NCBI GenBank assembly: GCA_943788775.1 | Contig: CALSRO010000005.1 | Coordinates: forward strand, 310,001 to 374,000 | Origin: an uncultured Flavobacteriales bacterium | GTDB taxonomy: Bacteria; Bacteroidota; Bacteroidia; Flavobacteriales_G; Salibacteraceae | DNA length: 64,000 bases | Direction: 5' to 3' | Part shown: positions 27,330-36,964 of the stretch, piece by piece | Layout: each line of letters begins with the position of its first letter | Position numbering within the stretch: position 1 is the first letter of the stretch | Made by a program: the position numbers and the translations under genes | The notes under the pieces: model-generated | What the model saw: only the letters and a program-made list of their open reading frames with translations | What the model was told of the DNA's origin: nothing | Database searches by the model: none

Positions 27330-28615
27330 GTCACTACGTCTCCGTGATTAGGATATACGTTAGTTGGTCTATCCTTGGATAGTGTGTCTAATCTTGTCTT
27401 CCAGATGTTTAAGTGATTTTGATAATCTGATTTATACTTGTCTTCGATGGGCATGCTTGGAGGTAATTTTTCTCTCCTATGGTCTACTTGCTGACCGTTT
27501 TTCCAAAAACGAAAGCAAACGTGGGGCCCAGTAGCTAAACCAGTGCTGCCAACATACCCAATGATTTGTCCTTGTCGAACCCGTGTGCCAGGTCTAATTC
27601 CAGAGGCAATCTTACTCATATGCAAATACTGAGTAGTGTAAGTTCCGTTGTGCTTCACCTTTACATAATTGCCGTTATATTTTTTGTACTGAGCTTCTGT
27701 AACTACACCATCGCCTACACTCATAATTGGTGTGCCTGAAGGAGCTGCATAGTCCGTTCCTAAATGTGCTTTATAGCGCTTTTGAACCGGATGAAATCTT
27801 CTCTTGGTGTATCCTGATGAAATCCTGCTAAACTTAAGTGGAGCCTGCAGAAAGGCTTTTCTTAAGCTGTTTCCGGCTTCGTCAAAATAGTCGGTCTGTT
27901 CATCCTGACTGAATTCGAATGCATAATATGGTGAGTCGAAGTGATAGAAAACAGCTGCCTGTATATTGTCCACTCCGACAATATCATCACCCACCTTTTT
28001 GACCGTGTATATCAGTTTGAAATTGTCTCCTTTTTGAATGCGGTAAAAATCAATGCTCCAAGCATAAATATCAGCCATCTCCATTGCAAGTGCCGGACTC
28101 AAGTTTTGATTCATAAGTGTCATATATAACGATGACTCAATAACGCCACTGGCCGTTCTTTCTTCAATCTGAATTGGCCGTTCTCCTCTATAGATACTTA
28201 TAGTGTCCGTTAAATCATAAACTACGAATTCCACTGGTGATAATTCATAGATAAAAAATAGGGCCTGTTTTAATGAATCTGTTGAACAAATGAGGGTGTA
28301 ATCCTTGCCTGAGTTTAGCTTGCGTATATCAAAGACCTTTTTTGATTTTTCGGCAATAAGAGAAATTTTATTGTAGGGAACATTTAAGGGGAGCAGAATA
28401 TCAGCAAGGAACTGATTAGGTCTTATTTTTCCCTTGATAACATTATATCCTTCCGCGTCAATTCCGAATTCGTCATGACATTCTAAGCCAACAACTGAGT
28501 CAATGGATTGAATAAACTCAAGTGATGCGGTTTGTGGTTCGTGGGAAAAAATGATCCAGCCGCAAGCGATACAAAATAGAATTGCAATAAATAGAATTCC
28601 TCTAGAACCTTTCAT
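27326..28615 (-). CDS. M23-family peptidoglycan endopeptidase
   Basis: 429 residues with an N-terminal membrane anchor or signal (about 5-22, GILFIAILFCIACGWIIF). A long beta-rich region without a named domain follows. The C-terminal LytM/M23 zinc peptidase domain (about 270-400) has HLGTDYAAPSGTPI, QYLHMSKIA and TGPHVCFRFWKNG. The zinc ligands HxxxD and the later histidine are present; a cysteine stands at the second position of the usual HxH, a variant I recall from Bacteroidetes members. It should cut peptide crosslinks in the cell wall. It is followed upstream by a DUF3108 gene on the same strand. Confidence 0.9.
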   Translation of the reverse strand: MKGSRGILFIAILFCIACGWIIFSHEPQTASLEFIQSIDSVVGLECHDEFGIDAEGYNVIKGKIRPNQFLADILLPLNVPYNKISLIAEKSKKVFDIRKLNSGKDYTLICSTDSLKQALFFIYELSPVEFVVYDLTDTISIYRGERPIQIEERTASGVIESSLYMTLMNQNLSPALAMEMADIYAWSIDFYRIQKGDNFKLIYTVKKVGDDIVGVDNIQAAVFYHFDSPYYAFEFSQDEQTDYFDEAGNSLRKAFLQAPLKFSRISSGYTKRRFHPVQKRYKAHLGTDYAAPSGTPIMSVGDGVVTEAQYKKYNGNYVKVKHNGTYTTQYLHMSKIASGIRPGTRVRQGQIIGYVGSTGLATGPHVCFRFWKNGQQVDHRREKLPPSMPIEDKYKSDYQNHLNIWKTRLDTLSKDRPTNVYPNHGDVVT

Positions 28616-28771
28616 GATGAAATTATTGAGGAGATTATGGTCCGGTGTGCTGGGAGAAATTTAAGCTGAATCAATTCAAGTTATTTGCATCGAAATTATC
28701 AACTTGCACTAATCCTCTAGTTCAGTATCCTTTCATTTACTAACACCCTTTATTGGATGAACAGTTGATTG

Positions 28772-29599
28772 TTATTTGACCTTGGCGATGGGGTTAGCAA
28801 GTCCACTATAATCTCTTAATTCCATGGTTACCGACCCGACTAGAATTTTAGCCTTTGCTTGAACGGGTATTTTGTTGTCATCGTCAGTTACCCACACCAT
28901 CATATCTTCTTCTTTTTTGAATATTCTTCCCTGTTGCACAACTGGCACGAATACCATACAATCAAAAGTGCCTTTGTCAATTTTAATTTGCTCTTTTCGC
29001 AAGTAGCGTATTCTCAATGGCCAAAGCTCGTTGTCAATGAAGATCCACATTTCATAAACCTGATTTGGTTTTGCGTCCGAAAAATCAAATGTTCTAGCAT
29101 AGTAGAAGGCCGAAATCATGTCTTGCACTCCGACTGGAACATCGTGCTCCTTGCCTTTCTTCGTTTTAACCTTTTTCTTGAATTGATCAAACGTATAGTA
29201 CTGCTTCATTTTAAAATCCCCTTCTTCGATGTCTCTTACAAAAATCCAAGGGAACACGCCATCCGCGTCAAGATAAGTTTCGTAGGTGTCTCGTACTTTG
29301 AAAAACCAATTAAAGGTACCCATGGAGTTGCCTTTTCCAACCACGTGCATTACATCTCGACCGGCAATAGATTTTTTCTCGTCCGTTATTTCAATAATTG
29401 CCTCGCCAGCGTCAATCCAACCATAGGACACTTCATATTCCAACCTTTCTCCGCGTTGAAAAGAATGATGTTTCACAGATGGCAGTGGTGCAGATTTATC
29501 TATTACAGGTTTTTCTCGGCCACCTTCATTGGTCGATGTTTGGGCTACTAGAATTTGAGCCATCAAGATAATTGCGCATGAAACTAGGTGCGTTTTCAT
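28772..29599 (-). CDS. Exported DUF3108-family protein
   Basis: 275 residues. Signal peptide KTHLVSCAIILMAQILVAQ, then the DUF3108 beta fold beginning at FQRGERLEYEVSYGWIDAG and containing MGTFNWFFKVRDTYETY. It is probably periplasmic. The family fold resembles a half-barrel lipid-binding shape, and no enzymatic residues are evident. It lies about 155 bases upstream of the M23 peptidase on the same strand; I recall this pairing in other Flavobacteriia, which suggests an envelope role. Confidence 0.82.
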   Translation of the reverse strand: MKTHLVSCAIILMAQILVAQTSTNEGGREKPVIDKSAPLPSVKHHSFQRGERLEYEVSYGWIDAGEAIIEITDEKKSIAGRDVMHVVGKGNSMGTFNWFFKVRDTYETYLDADGVFPWIFVRDIEEGDFKMKQYYTFDQFKKKVKTKKGKEHDVPVGVQDMISAFYYARTFDFSDAKPNQVYEMWIFIDNELWPLRIRYLRKEQIKIDKGTFDCMVFVPVVQQGRIFKKEEDMMVWVTDDDNKIPVQAKAKILVGSVTMELRDYSGLANPIAKVK

Positions 29600-29640
29600 A
29601 AGTTCAGTTTCGTTTGATATGTCAAACGGTATGCCATGTA

Positions 29641-30192
29641 TTATTTTTCAAAATAAGTTCGAATGTTGAGACGAAAGAATAACTCCAACAAAAAACTTCC
29701 TAATAGGCTTTTTAAAACTAATCCTGGCAAATACGGAAGCACGTGTGTTGAGAATTGTATGACACTATAGTCGCCTAGCCAAATCCACAATAAGCCAATT
29801 AATGTCAACACAATTTGCATCAAAATAAAAAGGCCTGTGTTCCGAAGGTATCTGTTTTTTATCCTTAACTTACCAATCTTTGGGGTGAGAATCGATATTA
29901 AATAGAACCCCAAAAGATACCCTCCACTATTCGAGTAAAAGTATTCGTTTCCACCACCGCCATCTGCGAATACAGGTAGACCCAATGCGCCAAATAATAA
30001 CCAGAGTAAAATGCCTCCACTTGCATATCGGCTATTGAACACCAACGGCAAGAGTATTGGGAACATGCTTTGTAGTGTAATCGGAACAGAAATTGTTGGT
30101 AATGGAAAAGATACCCTTCCGCTCAACCACATAATGAAGGCTGATGATGCGACCTGCATTGCTATTATTGATATTTTCTTGATATCGTTCAC
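29641..30192 (-). CDS. bioY: Biotin transporter substrate-binding membrane protein BioY
   Basis: 183 residues with six hydrophobic segments, the size of the S component of an ECF-type vitamin transporter. Family features are PLPTISVPITLQSMFPILLP near the N-terminus, RYASGGILLWLLFGALGLPVF, and a late hydrophobic PYLPGLVLKSLLGSFLLE. The start is a GTG that overlaps the leuS stop (GTGA), so it is translated behind leuS. No energising ATPase genes are adjacent; BioY can work alone or share a common module encoded elsewhere. Confidence 0.9.
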   Translation of the reverse strand: MNDIKKISIIAMQVASSAFIMWLSGRVSFPLPTISVPITLQSMFPILLPLVFNSRYASGGILLWLLFGALGLPVFADGGGGNEYFYSNSGGYLLGFYLISILTPKIGKLRIKNRYLRNTGLFILMQIVLTLIGLLWIWLGDYSVIQFSTHVLPYLPGLVLKSLLGSFLLELFFRLNIRTYFEK

Positions 30193-32795
30193 ACAACAAT
30201 ATTGACAATCCGACCAGGCACGACAATGATCTTTCTCGGTGATTTTCCTTCAAGCCAGTGCGCAGTTTGATCGTTTTCCATCACAGCTTTTTCGACTTCG
30301 TCTTTATTCAATTTTGCGTCTAATTCTATTTGAAACCGAGTTTTTCCGTTGAAAGAAATGGGGTATTTGACCGAATCATCTTTCAGGAAGTCAGGATTAT
30401 AGCTTGGCCAGGGAACATCAGAAATGGAATTTTTATTTCCAAGTCTCTCCCAAAGCTCTTCACTTAAATGCGGAGCATGACAGCTCATTAGAATAACGAA
30501 GGGCTCAATTATTTCTCGTTTCGTGCATTTCAATTCAATGAATTCATTAACCGCCACCATAAAAGCGCTTACGGAGGTGTTAAAAGAAAACCGTTCCATG
30601 TCTTCTGACACCTTCTGAATGCACTTGTGGAGTGCCTTTAATTCTGCCTTTGACGGTTTGTCGTCTGATACGCTAAACTGCCCGTCTGAATTGTGAAGTA
30701 ACCTCCAAAGCTTTCGAATAAAACGAGATACTCCATCAATGCCTTTTGTGTTCCAAGGCTTGTGCATTTCGATTGGACCTAAAAACATTTCATGTAGTCT
30801 TAAGGCATCTGCTCCATGCTGAGCAATCACATCATCAGGATTCACGACATTGTTATATCGTTTACTCATTTTCTGACCGTCCTCGGCTTGAATCATACCT
30901 TGGTTGATCAGTTTTTTTGCTGGTTCATCAAACGAAATATATCCTAGATCAAACAAAAATTTAGTTACAAACCTGAAGTAAAGTAAATGCCCTGTAGCAT
31001 GCTCTGCTCCACCCATGTACAGATCCACCTGCCCCCAATAATCAACAGCTTCTTTCGATACAAATTCCTTATTTCGAAAGGCTTCGTTTCCCTCCATCAT
31101 ATATCTCAAATAGTACCAGTTGGAGCCAGCCCAGCCTGGCATCGTATTCAGTTCCATTGGATAACCAAGCCCGTTTTCTACAATTTTCCCAGCTTCTCGA
31201 TCCCAATTCCAATGCGTGGACCTACCTAAAGGGGGTTCACCGGTTTCTGTAGGTTTGAAATTATCGATTTCGGGAAGGGTAATTTCATCTAGTTTATCTT
31301 CATCTATAGTAAATGGAATTCCATCTCGATAATAGATTGGAAAAGGTTCTCCCCAATACCGTTGACGACTAAATACAGCGTCACGGAGTCTGAAATTGAT
31401 CCTTTTTTGTCCAATTCCTTGTTCTTCAATGTGTAGTAGAACTGATTTCATGGCTTCCTCAACTGACTGTCCGTTTAAAAAGCCTGAGTTGATCATTATT
31501 CCGACTTTTTTATCTTGAGCTCCTTCGGAAACATCTTGACCTTCAATTATGGGTGTTATGGGAAGTTCGAATTTCTTGGCAAAGTCCCAATCTCGCTGAT
31601 CACCGGCTGGTACGGCCATAATGGCGCCTGTACCATATCCTGCTAAAACGTAATCACTAATCCAGATTGGAACTTTATCACCACTTAATGGATTGAGGGC
31701 ATAAGCTCCTGTGAAGGCGCCAGTTACATCCTTCACTTCAGACATCCGTTCTCGTTCAGAACGACCTTTGGTAAAATCTATATAGGATTGGACCTGAGTT
31801 CTCTGACCTTCAACGGTAATGGAGTTGACAAGGTCGTGCTCCGGAGCTAGCACCATGAATGATGCTCCATAAATGGTGTCTGGACGAGTAGTAAACACTT
31901 TAATCGATTCACTAGAATCTACTATTTGAAAGTCAATTTCAGCCCCCTCACTTTTACCGATCCAATTACGTTGAATGTCTTTTATGGAGTCTGTCCAGTC
32001 TATGGTGTCGAGGCCATCCAAAAGTCGCTGAGCATAAGATCTAATCCTTAATGACCATTGCATCATGCTCTTTTGTTCAACAGGAAAGCCACCCCTTTCA
32101 CTTACTCCATTTACTACCTCATCATTCGCTAATACTGTACCTAATTGTGGACACCAATTCACCATGGTTTCGGCTCTATATGCTATTCGATAATTCAAAA
32201 GAATTTCTCGTTTTTGCTTTGCGGAGTAAAGATTCCAGTCTTCGACAGAAAAGGTTTCCGTGGTATGGCAAGCGGCATCAACATTAATGTTCCCTTCCTC
32301 CTCAAAAATTGCAATCAGAGTTTCGATTGGCTCAGAACGATTCGATTTATTGTTATACCAACTGTGAAAAAGTTTGATGAATATCCATTGTGTCCATTTG
32401 TAAAAACTTGGATCAGACGTCTTTACTTGACGGCTCCAATCAAATGAAAATCCGATTAAGTCTAGTTGCTCTCGATATCGTTTAATATTTGCCTCCGTTG
32501 TTACAGCGGGGTGCTGCCCAGTTTCAATGGCGTATTGTTCGGCTGGTAAACCATACGAGTCATATCCCATAGGATGAAGCACATTATACCCTTGATGGCG
32601 TTTGTGCCTTGCATATATGTCGCTTGCAATATAACCAAGTGGGTGTCCTACATGAAGCCCTGATCCAGAAGGGTAGGGGAACATGTCCAAAACGTAAAAC
32701 GGAGGTTTTGAATCACTATTGATGGCTTTGAATGTGTTCCGTTCTTGCCAACGCAAACGCCATTTTTTCTCTATTTCTTTAAAATCGTAATCCAT
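30189..32795 (-). CDS. leuS: Leucyl-tRNA synthetase
   Basis: 868 residues from the ATG at 32795, giving the standard start DYDFKEIEKKWRLRWQE; the frame is open for 33 more codons but without a better start. Class I signature PSGSGLHVGHPLGY, an editing (CP1) domain containing TTRPDTIYGASFMVLAPEH, and the KMSKS loop (GQKMSKRYNN). The anticodon-binding and C-terminal domains complete the protein. It is the first gene of a coupled pair with bioY. The minus strand has TACTTTCG about 16-24 bases upstream, one mismatch from the TAnnTTTG box. Confidence 0.96.
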   Translation of the reverse strand: MDYDFKEIEKKWRLRWQERNTFKAINSDSKPPFYVLDMFPYPSGSGLHVGHPLGYIASDIYARHKRHQGYNVLHPMGYDSYGLPAEQYAIETGQHPAVTTEANIKRYREQLDLIGFSFDWSRQVKTSDPSFYKWTQWIFIKLFHSWYNNKSNRSEPIETLIAIFEEEGNINVDAACHTTETFSVEDWNLYSAKQKREILLNYRIAYRAETMVNWCPQLGTVLANDEVVNGVSERGGFPVEQKSMMQWSLRIRSYAQRLLDGLDTIDWTDSIKDIQRNWIGKSEGAEIDFQIVDSSESIKVFTTRPDTIYGASFMVLAPEHDLVNSITVEGQRTQVQSYIDFTKGRSERERMSEVKDVTGAFTGAYALNPLSGDKVPIWISDYVLAGYGTGAIMAVPAGDQRDWDFAKKFELPITPIIEGQDVSEGAQDKKVGIMINSGFLNGQSVEEAMKSVLLHIEEQGIGQKRINFRLRDAVFSRQRYWGEPFPIYYRDGIPFTIDEDKLDEITLPEIDNFKPTETGEPPLGRSTHWNWDREAGKIVENGLGYPMELNTMPGWAGSNWYYLRYMMEGNEAFRNKEFVSKEAVDYWGQVDLYMGGAEHATGHLLYFRFVTKFLFDLGYISFDEPAKKLINQGMIQAEDGQKMSKRYNNVVNPDDVIAQHGADALRLHEMFLGPIEMHKPWNTKGIDGVSRFIRKLWRLLHNSDGQFSVSDDKPSKAELKALHKCIQKVSEDMERFSFNTSVSAFMVAVNEFIELKCTKREIIEPFVILMSCHAPHLSEELWERLGNKNSISDVPWPSYNPDFLKDDSVKYPISFNGKTRFQIELDAKLNKDEVEKAVMENDQTAHWLEGKSPRKIIVVPGRIVNIVV

Positions 32796-33042
32796 GAAAA
32801 AGTTTGAGGATGCGAAAGTAGGTTTCTCTCGTCTTATTTTTAGATCAAACCTTTGCAGGTTCGTCTGCGTATAAGCAGCCAACCGATTGTGCAAATGCGT
32901 ATTTTAGTTGATTGCTGTATCGAGTGACAAATAATATTATGAGACATTTTTTTTCGTCTTTTCCGTTGGTGAAACACCTTTTTGTGGCTATGGTCATGAT
33001 CACAATGGTGTACCATGGTCGAACAGAAGGAACACCTTCAGT

Positions 33043-33870
33043 TTGAAGAATTATACTGGAGTCGCACTTTCTGACGAAAGTGGTGGGATATTCGTCAATT
33101 TTAATCCTGATCCTGTAAATGGATTGTACGAAGCATACACCTACGGATCAGATACTTTGAATCGACTTTATGTGCACGTCAAGGACCATACAGCGGAAGA
33201 TATTTACTTCGGATTTAATGTTCGAAGGTTATGGTTTGTTGGTTGTGGCACTGGCAATGCAACAGGTGATTATACTGCCACTTCAGGAAATGTTGTTTAC
33301 TGGCGACTTCGCGACCCGAATGGAGTAGCTGTTGACTCTGGTTCTATTGCCGCATACAATGGAGGAACAGCTGCGAGCACTGCTGCTGGCTATATAGGAA
33401 ACTATACTCAGGCAGCAAATGGGCCAGATGGTGTTGACGGTGTAGGTACTGCAGGATATACACCAGAAACGTATAATCCAACAGCTAATGGAGATTATTA
33501 CTTTGAGTTTAATTACCGTGATCAAACAACTCCATATAACGCATCTTCATGCACTAGATCGACTATTGACTTTCAATACTTTGACATAACTATCGTTGAC
33601 GGGACCTCATCCATAAAAGGAAGGTTATGGTCACGACAATGGTCTTTAGTTACAGTAAATCGTGCCCCAAATCAGGCGATAGCTACAAATAGTTCGAAAA
33701 TTCATGTGTATACTGATGATAGTATAATCACGAGAGTAGATTTTGATACAATTTCACCGGGTAACTGGAACATAATCGCAAACGAAAACGGTATTGGAAC
33801 AAGTGGGAATTTTGAGCTAGATGTTCGTTCCACAAGCAGTCCAGCTACTGAGCTTAATCGAAAAAAATAA
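33043..33870 (+). CDS. Fragment 2 of the frameshifted TSP3 cargo gene (N-terminal domain)
   Basis: Open frame of 275 codons holding the exported N-terminal domain (KNYTGVALSDESGG, RRLWFVGCGTGNATGDYTAT). It has no signal peptide and only a TTG start, because the ATG and signal peptide sit in another frame just upstream (32939-33043). Adding one T to the TTT at 33042-33044 would join them. It ends at an A7 run followed by a stop. Confidence 0.6.
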   Translation: MKNYTGVALSDESGGIFVNFNPDPVNGLYEAYTYGSDTLNRLYVHVKDHTAEDIYFGFNVRRLWFVGCGTGNATGDYTATSGNVVYWRLRDPNGVAVDSGSIAAYNGGTAASTAAGYIGNYTQAANGPDGVDGVGTAGYTPETYNPTANGDYYFEFNYRDQTTPYNASSCTRSTIDFQYFDITIVDGTSSIKGRLWSRQWSLVTVNRAPNQAIATNSSKIHVYTDDSIITRVDFDTISPGNWNIIANENGIGTSGNFELDVRSTSSPATELNRKK

Positions 33871-34390
33871 ACTTTTCTTAAATACACCGGACACCAATAT
33901 TTATCCAACAAAACAGCTTGCGAAAACCGTAACTGAAACATACATACAGAAGTGTGACACTTTTGATCAATGTATCATGGTTGATTTGAATCGTCCAAGC
34001 AATGTCAATGTTTATATTGAAGTAAATGATACCGCTGGTTATCAGCTCGGGGGAGCAGATGTGTTATTGTCAAATGTAGCCGTAACCAAAGGATTGAATT
34101 GCATACCTTGGGACGGATTGGATGGCAACGGAAATCTTATTCCAGATGGCGACACCATTTTTATTCAAATTCTTTTTGGTTCAGACGTGACACAGCTTCC
34201 GTTGCAAGATATTGAGAGTAATCCAAACGGAATAAAAGTCACATTAGAGCTTCCAATATCAGGTTATACAACTGCTTATTGGAATGACTCATTAATTGGT
34301 GGGGCGACTGAATTAACCGGTTGTATCTACACTGGTTCTGGACAGGGTTGTCATGATTGGACAGGAGACTTTTCGAGCGGTATTGGATAG
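33860..34390 (+). CDS. Fragment 3 of the frameshifted TSP3 cargo gene (FlgD-like segment)
   Basis: The frame continues fragment 2 if one A of the A7 run (33861-33867) is removed, giving NRKNKLFLNTPDTN. It contains NVYIEVNDTAGYQL and WDGLDGNGNLIPDG, a beta-sandwich pattern like FlgD Ig-like domains. It stops just as the aspartate repeats begin in the next frame, where GCHDWTG is expected to lead into DSDNDG. Confidence 0.55.
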   Translation, partial: EKNKLFLNTPDTNIYPTKQLAKTVTETYIQKCDTFDQCIMVDLNRPSNVNVYIEVNDTAGYQLGGADVLLSNVAVTKGLNCIPWDGLDGNGNLIPDGDTIFIQILFGSDVTQLPLQDIESNPNGIKVTLELPISGYTTAYWNDSLIGGATELTGCIYTGSGQGCHDWTGDFSSGIG

Positions 34391-36947
34391 TGATAATGAT
34401 GGCATTCCTGATATTATTGAAATTGGAGGTACAGACAGTAATGGGAATGGTCGAGTAGATGATGAAACAGATACTGATTTTGACGGGCTGGCAGACATTT
34501 ACGATAATGATTTGACGGATGGAACAAACGGATCCAGTCCATGCTCGCCAATTCCCGGGTGCTTGGGTAGTTCATCGACAAATAGTCTTATTGATAGCGA
34601 TGCAGATGGGGTTAGTGATTTTCTATTAGACACAGATGGTGATGGAATTTTGGATTATCTCGATTTGGATAGTGACAATGATGGAATTCCTGATGTAGTA
34701 GAAGTTGGCGGTGTTGATGAAGATGGTGATGGTATCGCAGATAATTATTTGGATCAAGATAACGATGGTTACAATGATGTGTATGACCCAGAAGTATGTA
34801 GAGATACAAACTCAAATGCCGCTGGAAATTATTTGAACGGCCCATCTAACGGAATTGTTAATGGAAGTAATGCATCGGGCTTTGCCAATAACGATTTTGC
34901 TCAAGTGTATGATGTTGCTGATTTGCTAGTAATCGATTTTGGCACAGTGCTAGACGTTGGCACCAAATACGTGATAAGTTGGAGACGAAAAAATTCATAC
35001 TCTTTCGGACCCACGGCCGATATGGTTGTTGAGGAATCAACCTCACCATCCTCGGGATATTCGACACATTCGGTTACTCCGCAAACTACATCAATCACCA
35101 ACTTTGTAAGAGATACACTGTTTACCGAGAATTCAACAAGATATTTACGCTTCAGCATCCTTAGCGGTACAAATGATGATATAGATTTTGACGCTGTGAA
35201 GTATCTATATGACGATACTGTGTGCATCACTCCAGGTGTCGCATCTCATGTGACAGGTCCAGATACTGATAATGATGGTGCACCGAATAGTTATCCAGTG
35301 GACGATTCGGATGGGGATGGCATTCGCGATTACTTAGACCTTGACGCAGATAATGATGGAATCCCAGATGTAGTTGAGGCTGGAGGCACTGACGTGAATG
35401 GTGATGGTCGTGCAGATAATTATTCAGATAGTGACAATGACGGATTTAATGATGATGTGGATGGAGACGCAGGAAATGATGGGACTTCTGAAAACTCTGC
35501 TGATGCATTGACTCGCACGGGTGCAGATTCTGGAGGTGATGGAGCACCCGATTCATATCCAAATGATGACCTAGATGCCGATGGGGTTCTCAACTTCTTG
35601 GACTTGGATGCTGATGGAGACGGTATTCTGGATATAATCGAAAGCGGTGGTTCCGATTTGGATAGTAACGGTATTGAAGATTCCTATGTAGATGCCGATT
35701 CTGATGGTTTCAATGATAATGTGGATGGTGATCCAAATAATTCATTATCGGCTGGAGATGATGCTGTCGATACTAATCTTGGCGGAGTCACTATAGCAAC
35801 AGGTGCTGATACGGATGGAGATGGAGCACCCAATTCTTTTCCAAATGGCGACTTTGATGGAGATACTCGATATAACTATCTAGATATAGATTCTGACAAT
35901 GATGGTATTGTAGATAATACGGAAGGTCAAAGCACGGCCGGATATATACCTCCGAGTGGGAGTGATGATGATGGAGATGGGATAGATAATGCATATGATA
36001 ATGATGATGCAAACTTTGGTGGAGCAGGATCTCAGTTCAGCCTTTCAGATGTTGACATCGCTACTGACCCGAATTCACCAGATTACTTGGATCTAAACTC
36101 TGACGGAGACTCCAAACTGGATGCTATTGAAGCGCATGATACCGATGGTGACGGTATAGCAGACGCAGGTAGTGTTTCCAATACAGGCGTATCAGGCGGA
36201 ACAGTAGATGCTGATGGGCTTTATGACGGATGGGATAATAATACAAGTAGCACCGATGCCACTAATGGCAGTTTAGAACCCGATTCGCATCCAGACTATG
36301 ATGGTGGTCAAAGTGAAAGAGACTGGCGAGAAACACCTTGTGATGGCGGTTCAGTTGTGTTGACTCCAGATAACACAACAACTGTTGCAACCGATTTTTG
36401 TAGGCAAGATCCTTGGACCTATTATTACGATCCCGCTGACCCTACTGAATTGCTATTCGCTATAGAACACAAGCCAGCTGGCGGAAATACCAATGAATTT
36501 TCTGCCTCGGTAAGTTTGACAGTCAGCTCGGATCCTGATGCGGAGTCAGGAGTTTATAGCGCCACAGATGTCGGTAACGAGCAGGCCACCTTTGTGATGG
36601 GACGTTATTGGAATGTGACAATTACAAGCGGATCGTTGAATGGCAATGTTAACATTCGATTCTACTTCGATCCTGATGATTCAGATACACTACAAGCAGT
36701 TGCAGAGCGATGGAACGACCAGAATGCGGGCAGCACTTCGTTTGTTTCAGGTAGACGTTGGTTCATGATGAATAGTGGCACGTTTGATCACTCTACAGGT
36801 GACTTGACTGCCACAGGAATTACAAACTCACAAGAGTTGTTTCCAGCAAGTCAATCTACCGAAGACGGTATTGACTATGTGCAGTTCGATGGAATATCTA
36901 CAACACCGGTGGAGGACAGGCCTACACTATTGGTGAGAATTCGGTAA
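34353..36947 (+). CDS. Fragment 4 of the frameshifted TSP3 cargo gene (calcium-binding repeats)
   Basis: The longest open piece (864 codons). It holds repeated thrombospondin type-3 units of the form DxDxDGxxDxxD, a beta-rich insert (about 34.8-35.2 kb) and a C-terminal beta domain with VTITSGSLNGNVNIRFYF. It ends out of frame at 36947; the expected continuation (NTGGGQAY, then LPVELLSYNA) is in the frame one base back from about 36900. Confidence 0.6.
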   Translation: MIGQETFRAVLDSDNDGIPDIIEIGGTDSNGNGRVDDETDTDFDGLADIYDNDLTDGTNGSSPCSPIPGCLGSSSTNSLIDSDADGVSDFLLDTDGDGILDYLDLDSDNDGIPDVVEVGGVDEDGDGIADNYLDQDNDGYNDVYDPEVCRDTNSNAAGNYLNGPSNGIVNGSNASGFANNDFAQVYDVADLLVIDFGTVLDVGTKYVISWRRKNSYSFGPTADMVVEESTSPSSGYSTHSVTPQTTSITNFVRDTLFTENSTRYLRFSILSGTNDDIDFDAVKYLYDDTVCITPGVASHVTGPDTDNDGAPNSYPVDDSDGDGIRDYLDLDADNDGIPDVVEAGGTDVNGDGRADNYSDSDNDGFNDDVDGDAGNDGTSENSADALTRTGADSGGDGAPDSYPNDDLDADGVLNFLDLDADGDGILDIIESGGSDLDSNGIEDSYVDADSDGFNDNVDGDPNNSLSAGDDAVDTNLGGVTIATGADTDGDGAPNSFPNGDFDGDTRYNYLDIDSDNDGIVDNTEGQSTAGYIPPSGSDDDGDGIDNAYDNDDANFGGAGSQFSLSDVDIATDPNSPDYLDLNSDGDSKLDAIEAHDTDGDGIADAGSVSNTGVSGGTVDADGLYDGWDNNTSSTDATNGSLEPDSHPDYDGGQSERDWRETPCDGGSVVLTPDNTTTVATDFCRQDPWTYYYDPADPTELLFAIEHKPAGGNTNEFSASVSLTVSSDPDAESGVYSATDVGNEQATFVMGRYWNVTITSGSLNGNVNIRFYFDPDDSDTLQAVAERWNDQNAGSTSFVSGRRWFMMNSGTFDHSTGDLTATGITNSQELFPASQSTEDGIDYVQFDGISTTPVEDRPTLLVRIR
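34386..36340 (+). repeat. Thrombospondin type-3 repeat region (about ten units)
   Basis: GAT-rich degenerate DNA repeats encode DGDGIxDxxDLDxDNDGIPDVVExGG-like units. Each carries several calcium-binding aspartates. Units are irregular in length and separated by inserts, so this is a protein repeat and not a DNA satellite or CRISPR. Confidence 0.85.
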
Positions 36948-36964
36948 TTCTACCCGTTGAACTG

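Noticed and set aside
28859..29551. 230-codon open frame on the plus strand
   Set aside because: It lies fully antisense to the DUF3108 gene, is rich in Phe/His runs typical of reverse-frame translation, and has no signal or motif.
34386..36340. GAT-rich repeated DNA, considered as a satellite or tandem array
   Set aside because: It encodes irregular thrombospondin type-3 calcium repeats; the periodicity follows the protein, not the DNA.
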